Below, piece after piece: positions 45,340 to 57,391 of a stretch of 64,000 nt of DNA. The position numbers and the translations under genes are program-made. Every line of letters starts with the position of its first letter. Within the stretch, counting starts at the first letter, position 1. Where the stretch lies: positions 28,533,995 to 28,597,994 of the forward strand of contig CM055096.1 in assembly GCA_029204225.1 (NCBI GenBank), in the 5' to 3' direction. The notes below the pieces were generated by a model. That model was not told where the DNA came from. It did not search any database and saw only the letters and a list, made by a program, of their open reading frames with translations. This DNA is from Diphasiastrum complanatum. Lineage: Eukaryota; Streptophyta; Lycopodiopsida; Lycopodiales; Lycopodiaceae.

Positions 45340-46889
45340 GGCGTAGTCATGCAGTTTGGACAAGTACCAAACATTCTCTATCAAACTTACGGGTTTTTGG
45401 ATGTACTGCTTTTGCGCAGATTCGTCGTAATCTCAGGAAGAAGCTCGACTTTCAAAGTATCAAATGTATTTTCATTAGCTACACTACTTCAGATCAAGCC
45501 TACAAGTTGTTCGATCCTATCAAGTCAAAGATATTCACTAGCTGGGATGTCATCTTCATTGAAGATTAGTTTCAAGACCTCAAGGGAAAAGGCACAACCC
45601 ATCTGGCCAACTTGTCAGCTTCGCTTGACATATTGAACCTTCAGGTTCCTCAGTCGACTATACCCATTGAAGGCCCGAGCTCTTCTACTCTCCTCGAACA
45701 ACCTACCAGCGGCGAATCAGAGGAAGATGATGTCATAGTCCAGCGACTACAGTATGATGAAAGTGATCAACTTCGCTTGCCCAGCATGGTTTCAAAGGAT
45801 CAATACTTTACTTATTGATCAAGGCTACACACCTAGCTCTTCAGATTCAAATGTATTTCAAGACAACGCAATAGTCTTTTATCATTATCACTTTGTATGT
45901 GGACGACACATTGCTCTTCAACAACAGTATCAATATGATAAAAGAAGACAAGTCAATGCTATCTTCTGAATTCGACATGACCGATCTGGGTGAAGCTCAT
46001 TTCTGCCTTTGTATTTAAATCCACGGAGACTGAAAATAGAAGTTGGTCTACATTACTCAACAGAGGTACATCTACAATATGTTAGTCAGATATAATATGA
46101 TTATTTGCAAATTAGCTCTCTCACCAATGGAACCAGGTCTCAAATTGTCAAAGGACCAATGTCCCCAAACAATTCATGAGAAGCAGCAGATGCGTGAGTA
46201 TTCTTACCATTCTATTATAGGATTTCTTATGTACGCAATGATCTGTACCAGGCCATACATAGCTTTTACAGTAAGCTCTCTCAGTCAGTTTATGACTAAC
46301 CCTGGTGTAACACATTGAAAGGGCCTTATCAGAGTCATGAGATATCCTTGAGCTACTATGGACTTTTGCATTTGTTATGGAGTGGAACGACAAACTCAAT
46401 TTACTCAGTGAGTACACAGATGCAAGTTGGGCAGGAGATGTAGACACTCGTAAATCCACCTTTGGATTTACATTCTTTCTCAACAATGGTCCTATTTCTC
46501 AGAACAGTCGCAAGCAATCTTTGACAGCTCTATCTTCCACTGAGTCAGAGTATATCGCAGTCTCTCAAGCTACAAAGAAAACAATTTGGTTGAGAAACTT
46601 ACTTTCAGATATCAGTCTGAATCAATATGCTCCGACATTATTATTTTGTGATAGTCAAAGTGCCATTGCCTTATCAGCCAACCCTACATTTCATTCTAGG
46701 AGTAAGCACATTGAACTTACGTATCACTATGTCAAAAGAAAAGTTCTCAACGAAGAGGTCAGATTGCAGTACTGTAGAACGCAAGATATGACAGCAGATA
46801 TTTTTACCAAAGCATTAAGCTTGGAAGCACACAGAAGGTTTTGTTTTGTACTAAGTTTGAAGGTCAAGGCATTCAAGGATTCAGATTAA
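45340..46889 (+). pseudogene. Copia Pol remnant (integrase end, partial RT, RNase H)
   Basis: Integrase C-terminal part (VWTSTKHSLSNLRVFGCTAF, RKKLDFQSIKCIFISYTTSD), a Glu/Asp linker, then a jump straight to AWFQRINTLLIDQGYTPSSS, LYVDDTLLF in another frame, FDMTDLGEAHFCL, and a good RNase H frame at 46377-46889 (YTDASWAGDVDTRKSTFGFT, LTALSSTESEYIAVSQA, TADIFTKAL). Gag, protease, integrase core and the RT fingers are deleted. Multiple stops outside RNase H. The stop codon overlaps the polypurine tract. Confidence 0.85.
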
Positions 46890-46896
46890 GGGGGAG
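46888..46896 (+). other. Polypurine tract
   Basis: aagggggag directly before the 3' LTR TGTTGG; the expected plus-strand primer. Confidence 0.8.
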
Positions 46897-47512
46897 TGTT
46901 GGATCATTCTCCTTCTTACTAATCGACTAATCGATTTTAACCCTCAGTCGGCTTTTTCACGCTTTTCGGGTTTTCTCTCACTTCGGTCTATTTGCAAAAT
47001 GACAAATGCCCTAAAAGTCAAGGAAAGGACTTTAGCAAAGGACTATCACATTTTTCGCATTATTCGCTTGTGGCAATTTACATTCATTTTTGCAGAGTGA
47101 CAGTTATATTCATTTATGCAGACAAACTGTTTATGGCAAATTTGTCGTTGCTTATCAGTAATCAATTTTTGAGAAGGAATTGGATGAATGCCAGCGAGCT
47201 CCAGCCAACTGGCAATCGCACGACCTAACTACTTAGTATAAATCAGCTGTTCATACATCTCATTATCAATAAAGAAAAAAAACAAGTCACGAAGTAAAGT
47301 AACATGTTGTGAATCGTGAAGGAGTTGAGTGTTATGACATGATGCTTCTTGCGCTCTTATCAAATAGGTTGTTCACAACCAGAAAGTATTGTAGTTAGCT
47401 CTCTATCAAGCTTTCAAGCTTGAACTCTCTTGAGCATTTTAGCTCAGTCTTTTAGAGATTTATTTTAGAGTTGCTATTGCGCTACTGTTTATCAGCATAG
47501 TCGCTTATTTTG
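46897..47512 (+). repeat. 3' LTR of copia element, 3'-truncated
   Basis: Aligns to the 5' LTR from TGTTGGATCATTCTCC to tcgcttattttg. It then stops where the minus-strand copia fragment starts, losing about 230 bp present in the 5' LTR (45057-45290). Confidence 0.8.
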
Positions 47513-47514
47513 AG

Positions 47515-49609
47515 TGAATCCTCGTGCTACCAGTCTTGCCTTCCTTCAATCAATTGCTCCTTTGGCATTGTATTTGATCTTAAAGATCCATTTGCAATCA
47601 ATGATATTGCAGCCAATAGGAGCTTTGACTAGTGACCACGTCTGGTTCTTGATCAGAGAGGAATACTCTCTATCCATAGCTTCTCTCCAGAGGTCAGAGT
47701 CTGGTTAGCTGAGTGCCTCTTTGACTGTCGTTGGTTTCTGTATCAAGAGACATGCAAACTCAGGAGTATACCTTGTGGGCTGTGTGTGCACTCAGCTTGA
47801 TCTCCTGGGAGGATTTGACTGATGAACCACTCTTGAGACTTGTTGCTGGGTAGCAGCAACGTCTTCATCTGATTCGCTGTCAAAAAGTGGGTCGACAATG
47901 GACATGCCTGAGCTAGAAGCTCGGACAGTCGTGTCAATGGCAGGTGATGAAGGTTCTCCTGGAGCAATATCCTTGCCTTTGATGTCGACGAACTGATTCT
48001 CAATAAAGACTGTATCCTGACTATACCAGCTTTGTTGGGTATCAAGATCATACAGCTTGTATGTATTATCAGATGAAGTATATCCAATCAAGATGGTCTT
48101 GAGATCTTGGAAGTCCAATTTCTGTCTCGTGTCTTTTGGGATCTGCGCATAGGCAACGCATCCAAACACTCTTAGGTTATTCACAGAAGGCTTAGATCCT
48201 GTCCACACCTCGTGGGGTGTCTTGCTTGAGAGGGCCTTGGCCGAACATCTGTTTTGGACGTAAGCTGTAGTGGAGACAGCTTCGGCCCATAATCTCTTGG
48301 GCAGCAATGCATGCGCTAGCATACATTTGGCTGATTCAACTAGGGTGCGGTTCTTCCTCTTGGCTAAGCCATTAGATTGAGGACTGAGGATTGTAAGGAG
48401 TGATGAATTGCTGCTCAATGCCTTGGCTTTGGCAGTACTCCTTAAACTCGATAGAGATGTATTCTCCACCATTGTCTGACCTTAGGGCTTGGATCGTCCT
48501 TCCAGTCTCCTTTTCTGCTCACTCCTTGAAGATTCTGAAGCAGTTGAAGGCTTCTGATTTCTTCTTTATAAAGTACACCATAGTCCTTATAAAAAATTCA
48601 TCAGTAAAAACTATAAAATACTTTGCATCCTTCAGGGAAGGATTTTTCATCGGGCCACAAATGTCTAAATGTACAATGTCTAACAATCCTCTAGCAATAT
48701 GCTGATGGCTTGATTTAAATGGTTTCCTAGTCTGTTTACCAACTAGACAGTCTTGACAGTCATGTAACTTGACTTTATCATGAGGATAGTCGAGATCAAG
48801 AACAATAGATTGTCTAGACATTTGTTGTACAATAGCATGATTCAAGTGACCAAGTCTATAATGCCAAAGTAAACGTTTATTTGCATGAATAGAAGTACTG
48901 AGCGCCTGACTAGAGGTAAAAAAGCAATGACTTAATTTATACAAGTATGCATGCCTCTTTCCGAGTGCTAGGATCTTGCATGTCCTATCAACTATTTTGC
49001 ACTGATCACATTCGAATTCTACTCTATGTCCTAGATCTGTGATTACAGAGAGCAGATTCGTAGATAAATTTGGTACATATAGGACTTTAGAAAGTAGTCT
49101 AGATTGATCATTTGCAAAGCTTAATCTTACAGTACATTCACCTGTAATAGCTTGCGTGCTATTGTCGCCAAGGTGAACATATTTCTTGGTACTGTAAGGT
49201 GTATAGAACTCGAAATAGCCGATGAGGCTGGTCATGTGCTGAGTGGCTCCAGAATCTAGGAAACAAGAACCGTCGTCGGATGTTCCTTGATGGCTGGTCA
49301 TGAAGGCATCATGATTCGCTTCTTGAATAGGCTGTGGAGCTTCTACAGCTGCATTTTCCAGTTGATTCGACTGCCCCTTGTTGTTGTTCTTTGTTTGCAA
49401 TATCCAGGAGTCTTGAATTTCGTGGTTGCTTCGCTTGCAGTATCTGCAGAACATCTTCTTCTTCGTCTGCGGATTCGACTATTCTTTGTGTTGTGCTGGT
49501 TTCTGGTCTGGCTTTGATTTCTTTGGGACTTTCTTCTTCTTTTGCTTAGTCGTGCTCTTATTGGTGTATAAAGCGTGAGAATCAGCATAAACTCGGAAGG
49601 TAGTCTCAC
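47515..49609 (-). mobile_element. Ty1/copia fragment, zinc knuckle to RT start, minus strand
   Basis: Right to left: basic Gag tail; knuckle CRYCKRSNHEIQDS (last Cys replaced by Ser); protease CFLDSGATQHMTSLIGYFEF with intact DSGAT; pre-integrase LWHYRLGHLNHA and CQDCLVGKQTRKPF; integrase start VHLDICGPMKNPSLKDAKYF (frame 49454-48519). After a frameshift near 48500 come integrase end and linker (48472-47743: FGCVAYAQIPKDTRQKLDFQ), then RT start to ARLVARGFTQ at 47515, where it ends bluntly against a plus-strand LTR. Same family as 37129-38640 at about nine bases in ten. Confidence 0.87.
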
Positions 49610-50260
49610 CCCATGCTACAATATGGTGCATAAATACATGTGGAGTTCTAATACTACGTAAAATAAATGTTTTCTTAACTCTATGTTCCGTAAAGACTGC
49701 TTATACCGCATGGATCTACATTTAAAATGATGATTTTCCTACTTTCTAAAAGATACAAGTATTTCTTAGAAATAAAATGTAAGTACAGCAGATGTGAGTT
49801 TTGCTATGAATGTTCTCGGAGTTTGATTTTGACGTGCTTGAATGGCATGGATTTGCCCAAGCCGTAAGGTACAAGAACTCCCAAACGCTTTGCATGGGAT
49901 GTTCTTGGGGCTAGTGTGGCACGGATCTCCGCTAGTCCCTGTACTTTGGTCAAAGTCACATTTCTTTTTACTTGTGTAATAAAGAATAGCTTCTTACTAA
50001 TGTTTGTGCTAGCTTCTGCACCCCGCTTCCTGTCTCCTCTTGCTTTACTCTGTGCTCTCTCTGATGGCGTCTTTCTTGCTTTCTACCACCACCCTTTTGT
50101 ATTAGTGGCATTTCTTTGATTTTCTTGCCATGGGAGTTGTTGATGTTTGTGAGAGTTGATGACACAGGACTATATGTGCTACTACTGGTTGCAGTAGTGC
50201 CTGATAGACGACATCTCGTAAAGTCTTTCATGTGGTGTCTAAACTCTTGTTGCTTCGTTA
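49610..50260. other. Non-coding stretch, nothing recognised
   Basis: No conserved frame on either strand. Confidence 0.35.
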
Positions 50261-50485
50261 TTGCTACGTGCTGGAAGATCTTTCAAGCACATGATGGAAG
50301 TCTCATGCATTTTGGAAGTTGAGCAGACTCCTAAGGGCGGAGTAGGATGTCAGTTTGTTAATTGGCACACAAGTGAACCTTGTCCAACATCGATCACTAA
50401 TGATGTGCTTAAATTTGTCAAAGAATTTGCTTCACAAATGGTCATCACTGGCGATGACTATTTGCATGCAATGAGATTTGTGTGA
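50261..50485 (+). CDS. Short ORF of unknown function
   Basis: 75 codons with protein-like composition, including VGCQFVNWHTSEPCPTSITN and VKEFASQMVITGDDYLHAMR. I do not recognise the family. It could be an exon or a captured gene fragment; no supporting neighbour exon was found. Confidence 0.22.
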   Translation: MLRAGRSFKHMMEVSCILEVEQTPKGGVGCQFVNWHTSEPCPTSITNDVLKFVKEFASQMVITGDDYLHAMRFV

Positions 50486-50529
50486 AGTAGTAGTAAGTGG
50501 TTGGAAAGATGGATCAAAGTAACGTGAAG

Positions 50530-51016
50530 TGAGCATTTTACTTCTCTCCTCTTCTTGTGTTGGGTCTTGGGCCCAACAAGGAACAGAGAATCTGGAGCTT
50601 TTTCAGGAGGTCTTTTTCATCTACCGCTCACTAGTCTCTCTCAGATTCGAATTAGGCTAGCAAATTATAAAAAATATTGCTCGGAAACTGGTCATTGATC
50701 GACGATGACCAGTTTCGGAGCAGCTAGAGTTGTTGCGTTGGAGGCAACATGAGTAGTTGCGTGTGGCTTGCGGTATTTGTACTTTAGCCACGAAAGCATC
50801 CTCAACAATGATTTTGTCTTGGGTTTGGTCTCAGCCCCAACAACGGACATCGAATCTAGATCTCCTTCGACGAGTTTAAATTTGAGCTCCTCCTGCATCA
50901 GTCAAGCACTCACTACTGAAGTTTCTCCGCAACAGATCTCTGGCTGGCATTCAAAGACTAGATTTTTACTTTAAAACTGGTCAATGGCGACGATGACAAG
51001 TTTTGTAGTAGCTGAT
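50530..51016 (+). repeat. Diverged ~290-bp tandem duplication ending in hairpins
   Basis: Left unit (about 50550-50725) and right unit (about 50815-51016) share ttgggt-ttgg-c-cccaacaa-gga-a-gaatct-ga-ct and both end with aaactggtca-tg-cgacgatga-cagttt. The left end forms an 11-bp perfect stem (aaactggtcat 50685-50695 with atgaccagttt 50705-50715); the right end forms an imperfect one. Confidence 0.65.
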
Positions 51017-51229
51017 GATGAAAGGCCTATAGCCCTCGAGCCTTCCACCCTAGTTGGGAGGTGCCCTCACGCCCTACGACAACCACCTCCCGGGAGGAAG
51101 GCCCTCAAGCATAGCCCTCCACCCCCCCAAAATCTAAATGTTCTTTCTTTTTGTACAAAACTCACTAGCTAACATACCAACTTGTTTTTTGCAACCATGC
51201 TTGATGTGAATTAACCACAATATGCATTT

Positions 51230-51400
51230 TAATAGCCATTGTGCACATTCACGTATTGCCAAATTTGGAGCACAAGTCTCCTAGCTATCCCAGGGGAATT
51301 CAAACCCCCGTCTTTCAAGAACACATCTACAACACTTATCTAACCATTTAAAACTCGAAACACGATACACATCAACTCCTCTTATCCAACTTAGTAAAGC
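51230..51400 (-). repeat. tRNA-derived SINE-like sequence with A and B boxes
   Basis: On the minus strand: A box tggttagataag (51346-51335), 28 bases, then B box ggtttgaattcc (51306-51295). Spacing and both boxes fit an internal RNA polymerase III promoter. tRNA stems are not complete, so a SINE is more likely than a tRNA gene. The body continues toward 51200; no A-tail fixed. Confidence 0.5.
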
Positions 51401-52440
51401 TTAGAACTTGGGGGCTTTGTGCTTGAGTTACACGCCTCAGGATAAAATACGCACAGGGGGGCGTATGGGCTATACGCCTCCCTATGCACCCTCCAGGTTT
51501 TGACTACCTAGGCACTCAGGACTCGGCGCCTAGGAACCGGCTCCCGACTCCCGGCTCTCGGGCACCGTCTCCCGGTTCCCTGCGCCTAGCTTCCGGAGTG
51601 CCACGTGGCAACACCCACATTAAACTATAAGCAAAACTGGGAGATTTTTAGTGAGGCATTGTAAGAGATCCTAACACCATAGTAGGGCAAACACTAACTG
51701 ATCCACCCAACCTTGCCTACTCCCTGATATAGAGTAAGCCCCTCCTAGCCCAGTGTGAGGACTGGTAGCATGCTACTGCCAAGTGTCGACCACGTGGCAC
51801 TCACGTGGCCGACTGCACGTCGGGACCCAACTGGGGGTGGGGCCCTATCCTGCTGACAGGGTCCCTAGGCGGTGTTAAGCCCGCCATGGCTATGGACTGT
51901 GCTGGGGCACACTACTCACACTGTCTTGCCCTGTTGGTCGTGTACGCTGGACACGACCCTGACTGTGGTATCTGACCTATCTGTGTTCTCTAGGGTTCGG
52001 CACTGAGTACGAGCTTGTAACAGAAACTCCCCCAATGTCTTACATGTGTGGTGCCCGGGAGAGAGGTGTTGGGACAGGTGCGGGGTTCAGCAAGCAGTGC
52101 TAGGGAAATTTTTTTCCCGAGGGGACGGGGAAGCTCTCTCTCAAAAATACATTAAAAATCCCAAAAAGAGATCATAGATTGCAAATTTAAACTTTTTTAT
52201 TTCCTGTACTGAATTTCATAATTTCATGAGTGCATGTACACAAGTACATACATTTCCGTTTGAACTTTTCAGAAAAATAAGAAAGGCCGTCGGCCGTCAG
52301 ATATTCTTAAAACGCCTACCCTTTTAACAGAAGAGGAAAAACAACAGGAAAATAAGCTCGCAATTACATTATTTACTACTTTACCGACCCGGTGAAAACT
52401 GCGCAGGGAACTCAAAGTTCAGTATTTACATTCTCTGATG
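51401..52440. other. GC-richer non-coding stretch
   Basis: Contains several cacgtg-type motifs (ccacgtggca near 51601, cacgtggcactcacgtgg near 51790) and simple ggctcccgactcccgg repeats near 51540. An old LTR is possible (tgccaagtgtcgaccacg resembles part of the Ty3 LTR family). No coding frame. Confidence 0.35.
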
Positions 52441-53131
52441 CTTTTTACTTTCATTTTTCCGTCTTCGTGTTTTTATGAAGAGTTACTTTTCCGTCGATTA
52501 GGGTTTTGGTTTCAGTTTTGGAGCTCCAAAGCCCTAATCTCGGGTTAGGGTTTACTGTAGTCTGCGTTGCAATTGGCTTATGGGGTAGATGCAAAGAACC
52601 GGCCCCTGCAGGTGGACGTAGATTAGGGTTCGGAGAAAACCCTAAGCTTAACCGTTTTTATGTCTCGCCCATAGATGATAAGTCCAGCCTCAAGGTTCTC
52701 TGCCGTGCAACTAAGCCCTGTCGCTCTTTCCCTAGTCTTCTCTCGATCCTGCAACCAAGCCAGCATATCTGCTCTGCTCCTCGGCTGTCTGATCACGGAC
52801 GGGATGCTTTCCGCTCAACCACTTCGATTCTCGACACGTGTCTAGTCGCCACTTGGCGTCTTGTCAATGGCTAATCCAGAAGACGTGGCAAAATCTGAAG
52901 GCTAGCCACAGAATCCAACGGTGTCGGCTTTACATCATCCCGTGCTCCGCATCTCTTCCCCGATCACAGCTGCCATCGCCATAGCCATAGCTCTCTCGAG
53001 CCCTGATATCACAAAGCTTTAGCAATGAGCATCATCTTCTTTTCCCGCTGCCTATTGTTTCCTTCCTGTGTTTGAATGTTCTGTAACAAATCGGGCTTGC
53101 TTCGGGATGCCCGATGAAGGCCTTGCTAAGG
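52441..53131 (+). promoter_or_regulatory. Possible promoter/5' leader with telo-boxes
   Basis: Three ttagggtt motifs (52496-52506, 52545-52553, near 52622) and an inverted gccctaatc (near 52531) lie within 130 bp. This is typical of upstream or leader regions of growth-related plant genes. A gacacgtgtc is near 52833, and a candidate donor ctaaggtaat is at 53131. The 52506-52874 frame starts at TTG and shows no family. No downstream exon could be identified. Confidence 0.3.
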
Positions 53132-55347
53132 TAATTTCAAGAGTTATGACAGACGGAATCAGGATCTTAGCACAAACACAGCAGTGTTTTGAATAATTTT
53201 ATGTTGAATCTTCGTTAATCAGCGGTTTCCTGGTCTCACGGATTGCACTTGCTTTGATACTAGGCTTTCATTTATGATTTAAGCCTCTCGGAGGCTTCCC
53301 GGTATTGCGGATTGCGGCCATTAAGGCTTTTCTCATTTGTCGTCAGTTTCTGCCCTGCAGGCTTTGATCATTTGTCTCTTGTTCAGTTTCTCACGGTCTT
53401 ATGGCGGGAGTTTGAAGGCGTGGCGCCTTACAGGTCAACCAAACTCATGTAGCAATCTTCTTATCCTCGTTCTGAGACCTTGGATAGTCTATGCTGAGCG
53501 TCAAAGGGTTGTTGGAAGCGGTTGCAATTGATTGCTCGTTCAGCTCAACACATCTTCATCCTCTGAATGCAAATTCTCTTGTCCAAGTCTTCTCAGAGTT
53601 CCTTTTTAATGTTCTATCTTTCACTGTGAGGCCCAGACAGTTGTAGTAACAACATCTAGAGCATACGATTTCCGATTTGGAAAAGCTTTTCTTTTCGTGC
53701 CTCGGTGGAGCTGTATATTCCTGTAAGGTTGCTGGTCTGGTGCTTCAGAACTTAGAGAAAGCGTATGCTTCCATCCAGGTTTTGTACTAGATCTTTATAA
53801 TCTTTTCAAGGGACGAGAATCTTTTTGTCTCCTTAAGTTGAGGGGAAGGTGAACATTGCTTCATTCCCGAGAATTGACGGCAGAAAACTTTCCATCTCGT
53901 CGATGGTTAAATTATCTGAAGACTTCGCCCTTATTTCAAAAAAGGATCTGCAAAGTCGAATGCGTGAGTAGCGTTTTAAGATTGCCCTCGTCGCCAAAAC
54001 TGGAATGCGTCAGTTCTACTTTGTCAAAATGGTTGCGACAAATTAGTCATCGAAAACTGTTGCTGAAGGTGCATATTTTAACTGTCTTTATATTTTATTG
54101 TTTTTGGAATTTGCGTTGTGCACGAAACTTGGAGATCTTCTAGATATACGTGGACGAACCTCGCTTCTGAATATTTTGCATTTCATGCTCTTCGTTTTCC
54201 TAAATCTTCAATCTTTCCTGGCAGGCCCCACTTCTTACTTTGTTCGCACATCTACTCTTTTGAACTACATGTAATATTCATCGGTATCGCCAAAAATGTA
54301 TTTGTATCTGGTTATTGCACGCTGTTTTCACAGCTATACTGAAGATCTATGATGAAGTAGTTCAGGTCCTGAACTTGTTTATGTTATGAGAGAAGGTTGA
54401 CAGGTCTTCGATTGTTTTACAATGATCCTTTAATTGCATCTTTTCGCCTCTTTAAGGCAGCATTGAACCTAGGAAAATACTCTCGGAAACTTTATTTATC
54501 TGAATAGACTTGAAAGATATTTCAAGCAGTTGTGTTTTTGGCTGTTCTGGCCCCTGGACGTGGAACTACTGGTAGTTCACTTTAATAAGCATCGACATAT
54601 TCCAGGATGATGGACACTTTTTGTCCTAGATTGTTGGAGTATTTGTCATTCCCAAATAATTTCCAGTAGAGGATTTTTGTGATATCCATAACTGCCAGTT
54701 TGGAGATCCAAAGAGAGAGCCAACTTACTGGAATCGCATCACTTGAATCTTATTCGCTTTCGCAGCACTGTTCAGGTTTTACCGCCATGCTACACAATTG
54801 TAGCATTATTTGGCTGCATAAGAGCTGCCTAACACTACTTAGCACATATTGCATTGTATACATTATGTAGGCTTTCTTGTAGACATGCAAAATATACTTT
54901 TGTTTGTTTTTGGTTGCATGCTGTGCATCTACTACTTTGGACTTTAGGGTTGAGGGTGACTGCTCTCGTTTTTCAAGTTTTTTGGTAGGTGCAGTAAGGC
55001 ACGAAGTTGTATTTATTTAATTGACGCATGTCAGATGTTTGGAATGCTTTTAATTTATATGGTGGTCATTTTGTGACTAGTGATATGTATTCTACTTGTT
55101 CAGGCATTGCCATTTGAGTCTTTTGAAGATAATATGACTCCAGATTAATTTTTTAACCACTAATATATATCAGTTGATTTGATTGAACCTTAAAGTTAGG
55201 ATTAAAAGGGTCACTTAACTTTAGGTACCATTCGTTGACGTCAACATTTGATGTCTGAAATGCCAAAGCTAGCTGAGAATTTTCACATTGTCTCAAGTTG
55301 TGTCTCAATCTTTTGTATTCTAATCTGTTCATATGTTTTTATGAGAA
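53132..55347. other. Gene-free stretch, nothing supported
   Basis: Moderate composition with scattered short frames (53337, 53856, 54118, 54679), none with a recognisable motif. It could hold introns and non-coding exons of a transcript starting near 52.5 kb. Confidence 0.3.
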
Positions 55348-55800
55348 TTATGTATTTTTGAATTCTCCCAATTGGGTGAGCACTGCTCCAATGGCATACT
55401 TGGATGCATCGGTATGTACGTGGAATTCTTTGGAATAATCAGGTGCCCGGAGGATAGGTGCATTGGTAAGAGCTTCTTTTAGTTGATTGAATGCGATGCG
55501 TTGTTCATCAGTCCATTTGGGGACAACAACTACTTTATAGATTAATCGTGCGAAGTCTAGGATAAAGCACCGATAGTAGTTGGCGTGGCCAAGGAAGGAA
55601 TACACTTCGCGGATGTTACGGGGTTCAAGTAGATTTTGAATGATCAGGATCTTGTCTGGGTCAGTTGCGATGCCATTTTTGGAAATGATATGTCCTAACA
55701 TAATACCGTGTTACCCAAATCTGACATTTTTCAGGGTTCAAGGAGATGCCGAAGCGCTGATAATTATGGTTATGGATTTTGGGAACATTTTCAACTGAAG
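55348..55800 (-). pseudogene. Ty3 RT thumb-RNase H fragment, minus strand
   Basis: Upstream part reads FGISLNPEKCQ in one frame. After a frameshift near 55700 comes MLGHIISKNGIATDPDKILI, then YSFLGHANYYRCFILDFARL, KWTDEQRIAFNQLKEALTNA, PILRAPDYSKEF and HTDASKYAIGAVLTQ. These are the RT end and the RNase H start of Ty3 Pol. The rest of the element is missing on both sides. Confidence 0.85.
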
Positions 55801-56514
55801 TTTATCCTACAGAAATCTGGTTTGTTTGGAATTGTGGGAAACCATTCACGGTTTAGATACCAATGCTAATACAAATTCTTGCAAATTTACTTAAATATAC
55901 AATGACAGTCAAAGATTTTTAAGTTGCAGCTGCTGATTGCTCTTGATTTTTTTGTCTTTAGAGGTGCATTTGACTCATTATCTACTATCACTAAGTGTTT
56001 ACTTAGAGCTTCTATATGAATTTTCCTATTGGAATTTGAACAAACTTTGTTACGAAATCTATTACACAAGCACTTATTACTAATTTAGCTAAGAAAAAGA
56101 CAATGTTTTTTTTGGTTTGTGTCGTTGAGGAGCAACTTGTGACCTTTACCCAAATGGGAACATGCCAATTTGAATATGATTGAATTAATAATCTTTTTTA
56201 CTATTGGCTGCTTTTACATGTTCAAGAGGTGATAGGAGAGGGGGGAAAGAAAGAAGAAAGAAAGAAAGATTTATTTATGTCTTTTCCATGCCAAAAGGCG
56301 TATAAGACTAATGAAGTACATGTCAAGTATGTGGTAACCATGGGAGCGTATAAAAACGTCTCCAACTGTAATAAAGAAAACATCTAGTGCAGACTAAAAT
56401 AGACCCGTATGCGGGAGTGTGTGCATAATGGTCATAAGTATCTATGGCAAGATGTCAAGGCGGTGCTGCTGCTGCTGTGCTGATGCTGTAAAAAGATGTA
56501 ATGCGGACCACAGA
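55801..56514. other. Non-coding stretch, includes LINE C 3' flank
   Basis: A purine run aaagaaagaagaaagaaag near 56247-56268 and the probable 3' UTR of the minus-strand LINE (56400-56514). Confidence 0.4.
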
Positions 56515-57391
56515 CTAGGAAAGCGCTGGAGCCAGCCGGCGTCGTCTGTGAGCATGAGCACGTGCATGTGTAGTAGTAGTGGTACTATGCCTTTGCGTAG
56601 AATGTCTGGTAATCCTGGTGGTAACAGGATGGTGGGAGGTACATTGTCTCTGATGTCTATGAGCATGAGAGCGGTCGTCATCCTCGTCGTCGTCATAATC
56701 ATAATCCTCATCCTCAGGCACTGAGCTCCGCCTAATAAAGAATGAGGTAATCAATGGCTGTGAGGTAAAATGCTGGGGTGTCTCGTATAAATCTCTCCGT
56801 AGTATGGACATCTCGCGCACCATCAGAGCGACACACCATGGGTCCTCATAAGCTATGAGAGAGCGTAGAGTGGTAGGCATCTCTCGGAACATGCAATGAT
56901 ATCGCCCTCTGATCTCATAATATACAGGGCACCTAAAGATAAAGTGCTCCTCAGACTCCACCTCGCCTAGAGAGCATAACTGGCAAATCCGCTCCTCTCT
57001 GGGAATACCATGGAACCTCCCAGTCTCAATAGCTAGCTGATGAGAGGACACCCTGAGTTGCCCCAATGTGAATCTGAGGCAATGTGATAGTCTCGAGTCC
57101 GAGTGGCATGACCGGGGTCCCTGATACATCCAGCTCCAAGAAATGAGTCCGGTAGAAAGCTGGCTTAACCCCTAACTGGTTACGCCAAGTCCGCTCTAGA
57201 TATGTGCGATAGAGGAAGCGTCTGATATACTGATGTGTGCCTGAGGGGAGCTCTGTGATGGAGATGCCAAATGACGCAAGTAGGAGGTGAGAGGCCTCAG
57301 GCCTGAGAGAACCATGATAACCTATAGCCCTGATCGTGAAGACACTGTGAGGAGGATAGTTGTCAGACTCCCTCTCTGATTTTCTCTTCAA
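56515..57391 (-). pseudogene. LINE 3' end, copy C, minus strand
   Basis: Same family as 691-2080: ELPSGTHQYIRRFLYRTYLE, TGTP-like SGTPVMPLGLET, a frameshift near 57100, then FTLGQLRVSSHQLAIETGRF and the zinc knuckle CQLCSLGEVESEEHFIFRC. An Asp/Glu-rich stretch and a His/Arg/Thr-rich tail replace the Ser/Thr tail of copy B. It is 5'-truncated: nothing of the RT palm is present. Confidence 0.82.

Noticed and set aside
47514-47708. Plus-strand ORF MNPRATSLAFLQ
   Set aside because: Antisense of copia RT. The same shadow appears on the minus strand at 37838-38146 opposite the plus-strand copia.
52506-52874. 122-residue ORF as a gene
   Set aside because: It starts at TTG, has no recognised domain and overlaps telo-box leader sequence; treated as possible 5' leader only.
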